A DNA stretch of 64,000 bases from assembly GCA_009377605.1 (NCBI GenBank), contig WHTT01000003.1, positions 1 through 64,000 of the forward strand, in the 5' to 3' direction. Shown here piece by piece: positions 8,078 to 15,805 of this stretch (the stretch's first letter is position 1; each line of letters starts with the position of its first letter). The translations under genes were made by a program, and so were the position numbers. The notes beneath the pieces were generated by a model. That model saw only the letters and a list, made by a program, of their open reading frames with translations, was not told the DNA's origin and did not search any database. The DNA comes from Luteitalea sp. GTDB taxonomy: Bacteria > Acidobacteriota > Vicinamibacteria > Vicinamibacterales > Vicinamibacteraceae.

Positions 8078-8962
8078 CTAAGCGCGGGGCCCAGTCGCGT
8101 TGTCGGCGTCACGGTAGGGCGGCCCTTTCGGGCCACCGCGCTCGACGGCGCTAGAGCGACCGGCAGGGCTGCCTTCGACTTCGCTCAGGCCAGGAAGGCC
8201 CCGCCCTACCTCGCCACGAGCAGCCTCCCGCAGACGTTGTCCCTTCCGCCTCATCCACCACACGAGCCACACCATCAGCGCGACCGCAGTGGCGAGCGCA
8301 ACCCCGAAGATGATGAGCGTGCGGTAGAGAATCGTCTGGGGGTGGAGCCGGATCTCGATGTCGACAGGGTCGCCGGCAAAGCGCGCCGCGAGCGGCTGCT
8401 CCCACGTGACGATGTTGCCGCGCTCGACTTCTCGTGTTGGTGAGTTGTGGAACAGCACCTTGCTCGGCAGGTGCAAACGGAACGCAACCAGCTCGTCGCC
8501 GGTCCAGGAGCCCGCGCCAGACGGTTTGGCGATCGGCGCACCCACGCGCTGACGGTACACATGCTCGGCGCCACGGCGCGTCAACCCGTAGCGCGACCAG
8601 CGAAACGGGGCGGCGTCGCTCAGGCGCTCGATGTTGGGGGTCTGAAGCTCCACCCTGACATACGCCCGGCCATACCGGCGCCACGGCCGCGAGACGTAGA
8701 CATCCCGTGTCACCGCAGACTCGAACAACTTGCCAATGGCCTCGCGATCGATCGGCGCGGCAGGATCGGTCGGAACATCGAAGCCATGCAGCGCCCGCAG
8801 CGCCGGGAGCGAGCTGCTGACGACGATTCTCGCCGATCCATCGAGGTTGACGAACGTCTCTTCGTCGTACTCGTATTCGCGAAACCACCCGCCGCCGCCA
8901 CAGGCACCTACGCCCAGCAGGGCAACGAGCACCGCCCAGCTCACCAGTCGACCGACACGCAT
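8078..8962 (-). CDS. Lipoprotein with C-terminal membrane segment; C-terminal tail encoded by a repeat
   Basis: 294 residues, no family recognised. The N-terminus is a lipoprotein signal (VLVALLGVGAC, Cys21 followed by glycines). The body (to about 220) is rich in beta-type segments such as DIEIRLHPQTILYRT, and one membrane segment lies near residues 214-236 (LIIFGVALATAVALMVWLVW) followed by basic residues. From about residue 250 the protein reads through a GGTAGGGC...GCCCTACC-bounded repeat (8113-8210), giving a low-complexity tail (GLPGLSEVEGSPAG). The original stop was therefore probably replaced when the repeat arrived. The stop lies beside the next gene's -35 element. Function unknown. 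Confidence 0.7.
   Translation of the reverse strand: MRVGRLVSWAVLVALLGVGACGGGGWFREYEYDEETFVNLDGSARIVVSSSLPALRALHGFDVPTDPAAPIDREAIGKLFESAVTRDVYVSRPWRRYGRAYVRVELQTPNIERLSDAAPFRWSRYGLTRRGAEHVYRQRVGAPIAKPSGAGSWTGDELVAFRLHLPSKVLFHNSPTREVERGNIVTWEQPLAARFAGDPVDIEIRLHPQTILYRTLIIFGVALATAVALMVWLVWWMRRKGQRLREAARGEVGRGLPGLSEVEGSPAGRSSAVERGGPKGPPYRDADNATGPRA
8113..8210. repeat. GGTAGGGC...GCCCTACC bounded intergenic repeat inside a gene's 3' end
   Basis: Bounded by GGTAGGGC (8113-8120) and its complement GCCCTACC (8203-8210), with inner hairpin GGGCGGCCC-TTTC-GGGCCaCC and a CCTTCGACTTCGCTCAGGCC segment. The terminal octamers equal those of the 57-bp repeats at 15806 and 57691, while the inside differs. 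It is translated as the C-terminus of the lipoprotein at 8078-8962. Confidence 0.7.
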
Positions 8963-8990
8963 ACGGAGTGATCATACTGAATAGGCCGTC

Positions 8991-9066
8991 GTAGCGCAGG
9001 CCTTTAGGCCTGCCCGCGCCCGGACGGCGTGACATCCCAGTTGGCAGGCCTAAAGGCCTGCGCTAC
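8991..9066. repeat. Long perfect hairpin repeat between divergent genes
   Basis: Two 24-base arms (8991-9014 and 9043-9066) are exact reverse complements around a 28-base loop; the arms begin GTAGCGCAGGCCTTTAGG. Each arm also contains the smaller palindrome GCAGGCCT-TT-AGGCCTGC. The same sequence type recurs at 39159-39180, so this is a dispersed REP-like family. It sits directly upstream of polA, so the extruded or transcribed hairpin could influence polA expression (inference). Confidence 0.85.
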
Positions 9067-9091
9067 AGGCAAGGTATCCTTATGAGTACGT

Positions 9092-11785
9092 ATGGCTGAA
9101 CGTCCCGTTTTGTTTCTGATCGACGGCAGCTCGCAGATGTATCGCGCCTACCACGCCATTCGCGGGCTTTCCGGCCCGGACGGGCGATCGACGAACGCCG
9201 TGTACGGCTTCGTCACGATGCTTCGCAAGCTGATGCAAGACCATGCGCCGACGTTCATTGCGGCGGCCTTCGATCTCGCCGGCCCGACCTTTCGCTCCGA
9301 CCTGGCCGCCGACTACAAGGCCAACCGGGCACCCATGCCATCCGATCTCGCTGACCAAGTCCCCTGGGTCCACGAAGCGTGCGCGGCGCTCGGCGTGCCG
9401 ATCATCACCTATGAGCGTTACGAAGCGGACGATGTGATGGGAACGCTGGCCAGACACGCCGTCGATCAGGGCTTCGACGTCGCATTGGTGACCGGTGACA
9501 AGGATTTCTTTCAGCTCGTCGATGAGCATGTCCGGGTGTTCAATCCGCGGGACGAGGGTACCTGGTACAACCGAGGTGCGGTTATCGAGAAGTTTGGCGT
9601 GCCTCCGGAGCGCGTGGTCGACGTAGTGGCGCTCATGGGAGATGCCATCGACAACATCAAAGGGGTCCCCGGGATCGGCGAGAAAGGCGCACGAGACCTC
9701 ATTGCGCAGCACGGATCGCTCGACGAGTTGCTCTCACGCGCCAGCGAAGTGTCGCAGAAGCGGTATCGGCAGGCACTCGAAACGCATCGCGAGCAGGCCC
9801 TCCAGAGCCGAGAGCTGGCGCGCATTCATACAGATGTGCCGGTGGACGTCGACCTCGACGGCATGCGCTATCGCGGTCCGTCGCAGCCCGCGGCGTTCGA
9901 TCTGTTCTCACGTCTCGGTTTCCGATCGCTCGTCTTCGAGTACGCGCCATCGGCCACCGACATCGAGCGTGATTACCGCGCCTTGACGTCGCTCGACGAG
10001 GTGCGCGCGTTGGCGGCGGACCTCGAGCGCGCTGACCGCTTCGCCGTGTACGTGGCGAGCGACGGGTTGGCGCCCATGCTCGGCACGATGGTGGGCATGG
10101 CCATTGCCACTGGGCCGCGCTGGGCCCGCTATTTGCCCTTCGGTCACACGACGTTGGACGCAACGAGCAATCTCAGTGCCGCCGCCCTGGAGATCCTGAA
10201 GCCGGTTCTCGAAGATCCGAAGAGGAGCAAGGTCGCGCACGACTTGAAGACCACCGCCGTGCTCCTCGCGCGGTACGGCATCGTGCTGCAGGGTCTCGAA
10301 GGGGACGCGATGCTCGCGAGCTATGTGCTCGACGCGACCCAGTCCAGCCACGCCATAGAGCCGCTGGCGCTGGAGCGGCTCGGCTACCGCGCCACGAGCG
10401 TGGAAGAGGTCTGCGGCCGCGGCGCCAAGGCGGTTCCCTTGGCGCGTGTGCCTGTCGATGCGGCGGTCGTCTTCGCGGGGGAGCGTGCCGACCTCGCGCT
10501 ACAGCTGCGCGATGCCCTCACACCGGCACTCGAGCGGGAGGGCCTGGTCTCCGTGTATCGCGAGCTGGAGCTGCCGCTCGTGCCGGTGCTGGTGGACATG
10601 GAGCGCGCCGGTGTGCGGCTTGACATCGCGGTCCTCCGTGGATTGTCAGGCCAGATGGAGACGGAGCTGCAGCACCGCAGCAAGCGCATCTACGAGCTCG
10701 CGGGGATGGCGTTCAACATCAACTCACCCCGCCAGCTCGCGGAGGTGCTCTTCGACAAGCTGCAGCTCCCGACACTGAAGCGCACGGGGAAGACGCGTGC
10801 GGCGTCCACGGCGGTCGAAGTGCTGGAGGAGTTGGCGCTCGCGCACGAGCTGCCCCGGGAGATTCTCGAGTGGCGCGCGGTGCAAAAGCTCAAGAGCACG
10901 TACGTCGACGCGCTGCCGCAGCTCATCAACCGTGACACCGGGCGGGTCCACACGTCGTTCAACCAGGCCGTGGCAGCAACCGGGCGCCTGAGCAGCTCTG
11001 AGCCGAACCTTCAGAACATCCCAATCCGCACCGAGCTCGGCCGCGAGATTCGAGGCGCGTTCATCGCCGAGCCTGGCAATGTGATCATCTCGGCCGACTA
11101 CTCGCAAATCGAGCTCCGCGTCCTGGCACACCTCGCTGGCGAAGAGGCGCTCATCGAGGCGTTCCGGCGTGGCGAGGATATTCACGATCGAACGGCGCTG
11201 CAGGTGTTTGGCGCCAACAGCGGCCTGAGCAAGCACGAGCTGCGGCGGCGAGCGAAGATCATCAACTACGCGCTGCTCTACGGCAAGACGGCATTCACCC
11301 TCGCCCGTGACATCGGTGTGACCCAACAGGCCGCACAGGAGTTCATCGACGCATACTTTCGCGGCTTCCCCGCTGTGCGGCGGTTCATCGACGACACGCT
11401 GGCGCGAACACGTGAGACGGGCGTGGTGACGACAATGTGTGGACGACGGCGGCTGGTGCCGGAGATCACGAATCGGAACGGCCAGATTCGTGCCGCCGCT
11501 GAGCGCGTGACGGTCAATCTCCCCATTCAGGGCAGCGCAGCCGACATCCTCAAACGCGCGATGATCAACCTGCACGCCGCGCTCATCGAGCTCACTGCAC
11601 GCGGCGGACGCCGGCCGCTCATGATTCTCACCGTGCACGACGAGCTCCTCTTCGAAGCACCGCGTGAGGAAGCGGACGAGACGGCAGCACTCGTGCGCCA
11701 TCACATGGAAGACGCGGCCGCGCTGACCGTACCGCTCACCGTCGACGTGGGCGTCGGCGAGAACTGGAAAGAAGCGAAAGGATGA
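9092..11785 (+). CDS. polA: DNA polymerase I
   Basis: 897 residues in the usual three-domain layout. The 5' nuclease domain (about 1-290) has TGDKDFFQL and DAIDNIKGVPGIGEKGA. The 3'-5' exonuclease-like domain (about 315-485) has lost its catalytic residues: the DxE site reads VYVASDG near 319-325, the second aspartate site reads HDLKTTAVLL, and the YxxxD site reads FAGER. The polymerase domain has motif A with DYSQIELR (Asp669), motif B RRRAKIINYALLYG with Tyr726 where E. coli has Phe762, and motif C HDE (849-851). It should fill gaps and remove RNA primers without proofreading. ATG 9092 has no clear Shine-Dalgarno; a TATCCT (9075-9080) lies 11 bases upstream, so the leader may be very short. 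A 5-codon out-of-frame ATG...TGA (9082-9099) overlaps the start. Confidence 0.97.
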   Translation: MAERPVLFLIDGSSQMYRAYHAIRGLSGPDGRSTNAVYGFVTMLRKLMQDHAPTFIAAAFDLAGPTFRSDLAADYKANRAPMPSDLADQVPWVHEACAALGVPIITYERYEADDVMGTLARHAVDQGFDVALVTGDKDFFQLVDEHVRVFNPRDEGTWYNRGAVIEKFGVPPERVVDVVALMGDAIDNIKGVPGIGEKGARDLIAQHGSLDELLSRASEVSQKRYRQALETHREQALQSRELARIHTDVPVDVDLDGMRYRGPSQPAAFDLFSRLGFRSLVFEYAPSATDIERDYRALTSLDEVRALAADLERADRFAVYVASDGLAPMLGTMVGMAIATGPRWARYLPFGHTTLDATSNLSAAALEILKPVLEDPKRSKVAHDLKTTAVLLARYGIVLQGLEGDAMLASYVLDATQSSHAIEPLALERLGYRATSVEEVCGRGAKAVPLARVPVDAAVVFAGERADLALQLRDALTPALEREGLVSVYRELELPLVPVLVDMERAGVRLDIAVLRGLSGQMETELQHRSKRIYELAGMAFNINSPRQLAEVLFDKLQLPTLKRTGKTRAASTAVEVLEELALAHELPREILEWRAVQKLKSTYVDALPQLINRDTGRVHTSFNQAVAATGRLSSSEPNLQNIPIRTELGREIRGAFIAEPGNVIISADYSQIELRVLAHLAGEEALIEAFRRGEDIHDRTALQVFGANSGLSKHELRRRAKIINYALLYGKTAFTLARDIGVTQQAAQEFIDAYFRGFPAVRRFIDDTLARTRETGVVTTMCGRRRLVPEITNRNGQIRAAAERVTVNLPIQGSAADILKRAMINLHAALIELTARGGRRPLMILTVHDELLFEAPREEADETAALVRHHMEDAAALTVPLTVDVGVGENWKEAKG

Positions 11786-11795
11786 GCGCGGGACG

Positions 11796-12212
11796 ATGGT
11801 TCTGACCACGAGGCTGATCATCGACACGAAAGGACAGGGAGACGTGCGTGACGTCACGGCGGAGGTGAGGGAAGTCATTGCTGACGCGCCGCTGGAGTCT
11901 GGCACCGCCACCGTCTTCGTCGTTGGCTCCACGGCCGGCGTGACCACGCTGGAGTTCGAGCCGGGCGTGGTCGCCGATCTGGACCGCGCGTTCGAACAGA
12001 TCGCACCACGCCAGGCGGCATACGAGCATCATCGCCGCTGGGGCGACGACAACGGATCGAGCCACGTCAGGGCCGCGATGCTCGGTCCTTCTCTGACCAT
12101 CCCCTTCGAGCATCGTCGCCTCCTGCTCGGCACCTGGCAGCAGATCGTTGTCGCCGAGTTCGACACGGGCCCCCGCCGCCGCGAGATCGTCGTGCAGATC
12201 GCCGGCGAGTAG
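11796..12212 (+). CDS. yjbQ: YjbQ / UPF0047 family protein
   Basis: 138 residues covering the full YjbQ domain: STAGVTTLEFEPG near residue 48, then HHRRWGDDNGSSHVRAAMLG (about 76-95), PSLTIPF, and LLLGTWQQIVVAEFD (about 108-122) with PRRREIVVQI at the end. The histidines and aspartates of the HH-x-W-x-D-x-NG-x-x-H motif are present. Family members have weak thiamine-phosphate-synthase-like activity in vitro and an uncertain cell role. The gene follows polA by 10 bases, so it is probably co-transcribed. A second, divergent member of this fold occurs at 53403. Confidence 0.9.
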   Translation: MVLTTRLIIDTKGQGDVRDVTAEVREVIADAPLESGTATVFVVGSTAGVTTLEFEPGVVADLDRAFEQIAPRQAAYEHHRRWGDDNGSSHVRAAMLGPSLTIPFEHRRLLLGTWQQIVVAEFDTGPRRREIVVQIAGE

Positions 12213-12236
12213 TCCATGTTCCTACTGCGGTTTCCC

Positions 12237-12264
12237 GAATCCTGATTCCTGAATCCTGATTCCT
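12237..12264. repeat. Four tandem 7-bp units overlapping a stop codon
   Basis: GAATCCT-GATTCCT-GAATCCT-GATTCCT fills 12237-12264 exactly, and the last bases belong to the stop codon (12263-12265) of the minus-strand gene. Two more units of the same pair occur at 20076-20089. Confidence 0.85.
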
Positions 12265-13111
12265 ACTTCGTCCACTTCTGTTTGGTCAATTCCCACTCCG
12301 CCAGCATGCCTGCTCGCGCTGCGTCGACATCACTTATGTTGGCGAGTCGCTCGAGTCGCTGCGGGATGATGCCACTGATGACCAAGCGGTCGAGATCGCC
12401 GCGGAGATTACTCGCGTGATTGGGCTGAGCGAGCGAGGACTGCACCCATCCGGCGACCGCCAAGTCCCAAGCGAGATCGACTTCGCTGCGCGCAAGGGCG
12501 GCGGCTGCGCGCCAGTAGGCCGCTGTGGCGGAACCGGGCGTGCGCCTCAACTCGGTGACCATTCGCTCGCTGATGGCGGCATAAATGCGCGGGCGCTCGT
12601 CTCCTTCGCGCGTCTGCGCGAAACGATCCAAGGCGGTGGCCCACCAATCGAGAACCTGATCGCGATCTCGCGACGCGAGATTCGCACCATCGCCCAGCGC
12701 GGCATCGAAAAGCTCCGCAGCCGCTCGATACGAGGCGTCCAGGTAGAGCGCTTCTCCCAACCCCAGGATGAGCTCTGTTCGACTGCGGGCCGAAAGCCGT
12801 TCAGAATCGACCGCCCGCAGTGCTTCACGAGCCCTCATCAGGTCGGAAGGCTCGGCAGTCTCACGGAACTGTTCCAACGTCGCACGCCCAATCAGGAGCA
12901 ACGCCTCACTCTGTCTGTCTGCAAGCTGGAGCGCCGGGGAGGCCGCGGCGATGGCGGCCGCCCAATCACCGCGGTTGTAAGAAGCACGGGCTTCGATCAC
13001 TGGGTCGACCGTTTGTGCTCCCGCCACAACGCCAAGGAGGGCCCACACGGCGAGCGTGAGCCACAGGTCGAAGGCGCGCGTCACCCGCGCAGCGTGATCA
13101 CGATAAGTCAT
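12263..13111 (-). CDS. Secreted helical-repeat (TPR-like) protein, function unknown
   Basis: 282 residues. An N-terminal hydrophobic stretch (LWLTLAVWALLGVVAGAQT, about 17-35) looks like a signal peptide, and the mature part starts near TVDPVIEARA. The remainder is alanine/leucine-rich paired helices (YNRGDWAAAIAAASPALQLA; YRAAAELFDAALGDG), the pattern of tetratricopeptide repeats that bind other proteins. No catalytic motif is visible. It is convergent with yjbQ and divergent from the PcnB-type gene, with a short AT-rich shared upstream region. Its stop codon lies in a run of 7-bp repeats. Confidence 0.75.
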   Translation of the reverse strand: MTYRDHAARVTRAFDLWLTLAVWALLGVVAGAQTVDPVIEARASYNRGDWAAAIAAASPALQLADRQSEALLLIGRATLEQFRETAEPSDLMRAREALRAVDSERLSARSRTELILGLGEALYLDASYRAAAELFDAALGDGANLASRDRDQVLDWWATALDRFAQTREGDERPRIYAAISERMVTELRRTPGSATAAYWRAAAALARSEVDLAWDLAVAGWVQSSLAQPNHASNLRGDLDRLVISGIIPQRLERLANISDVDAARAGMLAEWELTKQKWTK

Positions 13112-13149
13112 TGATGATTAATACTTTGTATCGATCTCGCACCGCAATT

Positions 13150-13158
13150 TGCTATAAT
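13150..13158 (+). promoter_or_regulatory. Extended -10 promoter for a leaderless mRNA
   Basis: TGCTATAAT is a perfect TATAAT (13153-13158) with the TGn extension. The ATG at 13166 begins 8 bases after the -10, exactly where transcription should start, so the mRNA is predicted to be leaderless. No good -35 is seen at the usual distance, as expected for an extended -10 promoter. Confidence 0.7.
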
Positions 13159-13165
13159 CGCGGCG

Positions 13166-14503
13166 ATGGGGGAGCCGACTATCCTGCCTCGCAGCGAGCA
13201 CGGGCTCTCGCGGCGAGACATCGATCCTGACGCCCTCAAGGTGCTGTATCGGCTCCATCGTCATGGCTTTACGGCGTACTTGGTCGGCGGAAGCGTCCGT
13301 GACCCGCTCCTTGGTCGCCGGCCGAAGGACTTCGACATCGGCACCTCAGCTCATCCTTATCAGGTCAAGCGACTCTTCCGCAACTGCTGGGTCATCGGCC
13401 GGCGCTTTCGCCTGGCGCACGTGCGCTTCGGGAACAAGACGATTGAGGTTGCTACCTTCCGGCGAACGCTGCCGGCCGGCACCGAGACGGAACCGCCGCT
13501 CGTGAGCCCGCATGCGGGGACGGCCGGCAGTGACAAGCCCGCGACAGCGGCTCCGAGACCGTCCGCGGCGCGCGATCTGGATCCGGCAAGCCGCATCGTC
13601 CGGCGCGACAACACGTTTGGCACGCCCGAGGAAGACGCCTTCCGACGTGACTTCACGATCAACGGTCTCTTCTACGACATCGCCACCTTCTCCATCATCG
13701 ATTACGTTGGCGGTCTTCGTGACCTGGAAGCGCGCGCGGTTCGCTCGATCGGCAGTCCTGACGAGCGATTCCAGGAAGATCCCGTGCGTATGCTGCGCGC
13801 GGTCGTGCTGGCCTCGCGGCTCGACTTTATCCTCGATCCCGCAATTCCGGAAGCCATCCGCCGGCACGCACCACTCATCGCGCAGAGCGCGCCGGCACGC
13901 CTGCTCGATGAGTACTACAAGATCCTGCGCAGCGGTGCCGCACGGCTTTCCTTTGCGCGCTTGGCGGACAGCGGCTTGCTCTACCACCTCACGCCAGAGC
14001 TCTTGACGGGCGACCTCGCGAGCCTGGAGCGGTCGCTCGAAGTGCTGGACAGCTACCGAGCACGGTTTGCGCAAGCACCGGACACGCTCACGAACACAAT
14101 CCTCATGGGCACGCTGCTCGTACCGCTCGGCCTGCTCGGAGCACGCAGCCGGAGCCCAGGTGATGCGGAGACATCGCCTCTCCGAACGCTGGGACTGCTG
14201 CCGGTGTCGCGCCGCGATCTCGAGCGGCTCGTTCAGGCCCTCGACTTGCAGGCGCGATTACTCCAAACGGACCGGCCGGTGCGAGCGCAGCGGGGCGTCC
14301 TGCACCGCAGCGCGCTCGGAGACGCGGTGACGTGGCTCGAGCTTCACGACAACCGCCCTGACGTGGTGGCGTATTGGCGCGACCTGCTGGCACAGCGCGG
14401 CCGCGCGCGGCCGGTCGATGGCTCTGACCCGGATGATCAGGACTTGCGCTCTCGCCGCCGACGCCGGCGCCGCCGCGGCGGTCGCCGTTCGCGACCAGGC
14501 TAG
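13166..14503 (+). CDS. pcnB: Poly(A) polymerase I / tRNA nucleotidyltransferase family protein (PcnB type)
   Basis: 445 residues of the class II nucleotidyltransferase fold. The head has LVGGSVRDPLLGRRPKDFDIG (about 36-56) with the catalytic D-x-D, followed by VIGRRFRLAHVRFG, the PcnB-type signature. EEDAFRRDFTINGLFYD (about 155-171) and RFQEDPVRMLRAVVLASR (about 202-219) complete the neck. The arginine-rich tail (SRRRRRRRRGGRRSRPG) resembles the basic tails of bacterial poly(A) polymerases rather than CCA-adding enzymes. Such enzymes add 3' A tails to RNA to promote decay; CCA addition cannot be excluded by sequence alone. The stop TAG is the outer TAG of a 166-bp repeat element. The start follows a TATAAT with no room for a ribosome-binding site. 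Confidence 0.88.
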   Translation: MGEPTILPRSEHGLSRRDIDPDALKVLYRLHRHGFTAYLVGGSVRDPLLGRRPKDFDIGTSAHPYQVKRLFRNCWVIGRRFRLAHVRFGNKTIEVATFRRTLPAGTETEPPLVSPHAGTAGSDKPATAAPRPSAARDLDPASRIVRRDNTFGTPEEDAFRRDFTINGLFYDIATFSIIDYVGGLRDLEARAVRSIGSPDERFQEDPVRMLRAVVLASRLDFILDPAIPEAIRRHAPLIAQSAPARLLDEYYKILRSGAARLSFARLADSGLLYHLTPELLTGDLASLERSLEVLDSYRARFAQAPDTLTNTILMGTLLVPLGLLGARSRSPGDAETSPLRTLGLLPVSRRDLERLVQALDLQARLLQTDRPVRAQRGVLHRSALGDAVTWLELHDNRPDVVAYWRDLLAQRGRARPVDGSDPDDQDLRSRRRRRRRRGGRRSRPG

Positions 14504-14665
14504 TGTCCTGTCTCAGTGATTCGCGACATAATTCCCGGGCGGGGCATCCCACCTGGCGTCGTTGCTCGTCGGTCACATACGGCCTGTATGCTCCCTCCTC
14601 GCGCCTCGCCAGCCGGGCGCCGCGCTCCGGGACTTATGCCACGAATCACTGAGACAGGACACTAG
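14500..14665 (+). repeat. 166-bp structured element, copy 1 (terminal arms, conserved core)
   Basis: The outer 24 bases (14500-14523) and last 24 (14642-14665) are exact reverse complements, beginning CTAGTGTCCTGTCTCAG. Pairing continues to 37 bases with 3 mismatches. The asymmetric core 14561-14628 (starts GTTGCTCGTCGGTCAC) matches copy 2 at 64 of 68 bases. The left CTAG supplies the TAG stop of the PcnB-type gene; the right end lies 12 bases from the serC stop. No transposase or open frame under protein-level constraint is inside. Confidence 0.9.
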
Positions 14666-14677
14666 ACACGGAAGTAA

Positions 14678-15778
14678 TCAACCGTGCTTGCGCTCGAACT
14701 CTCGCATGAAGGCGGTGAGGGCATCGACGCCTTCCTCGGGAAACGCGTTGTAAATCGACGCGCGGATGCCGCCGACGGACCGGTGCCCCTTCAACCCGTC
14801 GAGACCGTTCGCCGTCGCGTCGGCGACAAACGCTTTCTCGAGCTCCTCGCTGGGAAGTCGGAACGTGACGTTCATGAGCGAACGGCTGTCGGGCTGGGCA
14901 TGGCCCCGATAGAAGTCCGTGCGATCGATCGCGGCGTAGAGCTTCGCGGCCTTCCGCTCGTTTTGTGTGCCGACGGCTTGGAGGCCGCCTTCGGCACGCA
15001 GCCACTTGGCCACGAGGCCAACCATGTAGATGGCAAACACCGGCGGGGTGTTGTAGAGGGATCCGTTGTCGACATGCGTCGCGTAGCTCAGCATCGTCGG
15101 CAGGCTGGACGGCGACCGCCGGGCGATATCGTCGCGGATGATCACGAGCGTGACACCGGCCGGTCCGAGGTTCTTTTGCGCGCCCGCGTAGATGAGAGCG
15201 TGGCGCGAGACGTCAATCGGCCCGTTGAAGATGTCCGACGAAGCGTCCGAGACCAATGGTCTGTCGCCGACCTCGGGCAGCTCCCGCCATTGAGTTCCGT
15301 AAATCGTGTTGTTCGACGTCACGTGCACGTACGCACCGTCGGCAGAGAGCCGTATCTCGTCCTGACGCGGGATGCGCGCGAAGCCCTCTGATTCAGTGGA
15401 GGCCGCCACATGTACGGCTCCCACCCGCTTCGCCTCCTTGACGGCCTTCTGCGACCAGGCGCCGGTCACGATGTAGTCACCCGTACCGCCTGGCGGGACG
15501 AGGTTCATGGGAACCATGGAGAACTGCAGGCTGGCGCCGCCGTGTAGGAAGAGCACATGGTAGTTGTCGGGGATGCTGGCCAGTGCGCGCAGGTCGGCAA
15601 CGGCCTCTTGAAGCCTCCGTTCGAAGGCTTTCGAACGGTGGCTGATCTCCAGCACCGACATGCCGACGCCCGGCAGCGAGACGAGGTCCCGCTGCGCTTC
15701 CTCGAGCACGGGAAGTGGAAGGATTGCTGGTCCGGCGCTGAAGTTGAAGATGCGGTGGACAGTAGTATTCGTGATCAT
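14678..15778 (-). CDS. serC: Phosphoserine aminotransferase
   Basis: 366 residues starting MITNTTVHRIFNFSAGPA; the FNFSAGPAxLP opening is diagnostic for SerC. It continues with LFLHGGASLQFSMVPMNL (phosphate and PLP binding, about 74-91), VSDASSDIF, and the PLP lysine in YAGAQKNLGPAGVTLVI (about 196-212); NTPPVFAIYMVGL and a C-terminal SVGGIRASIYNAFP complete the fold. It converts 3-phosphohydroxypyruvate and glutamate to phosphoserine and 2-oxoglutarate. SerA lies 117 bases upstream on the same strand, so the two steps of serine synthesis are adjacent, separated only by a 57-bp hairpin repeat. Confidence 0.96.
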   Translation of the reverse strand: MITNTTVHRIFNFSAGPAILPLPVLEEAQRDLVSLPGVGMSVLEISHRSKAFERRLQEAVADLRALASIPDNYHVLFLHGGASLQFSMVPMNLVPPGGTGDYIVTGAWSQKAVKEAKRVGAVHVAASTESEGFARIPRQDEIRLSADGAYVHVTSNNTIYGTQWRELPEVGDRPLVSDASSDIFNGPIDVSRHALIYAGAQKNLGPAGVTLVIIRDDIARRSPSSLPTMLSYATHVDNGSLYNTPPVFAIYMVGLVAKWLRAEGGLQAVGTQNERKAAKLYAAIDRTDFYRGHAQPDSRSLMNVTFRLPSEELEKAFVADATANGLDGLKGHRSVGGIRASIYNAFPEEGVDALTAFMREFERKHG

Positions 15779-15805
15779 CGGTTACTGTATTATCCCATGT
15801 CTCAA

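Noticed and set aside
10724-11947. 407-codon open frame opposite polA
   Set aside because: It is a mirror of the polA coding frame in GC-rich DNA, with no family motif; polA on the plus strand has all catalytic motifs.
14562-14640. Protein coding inside the 166-bp core (shared frame LLVGHI-PVCSLL)
   Set aside because: The same frame is open in both copies, but all core differences are nonsynonymous in it, so there is no sign of selection on a protein.
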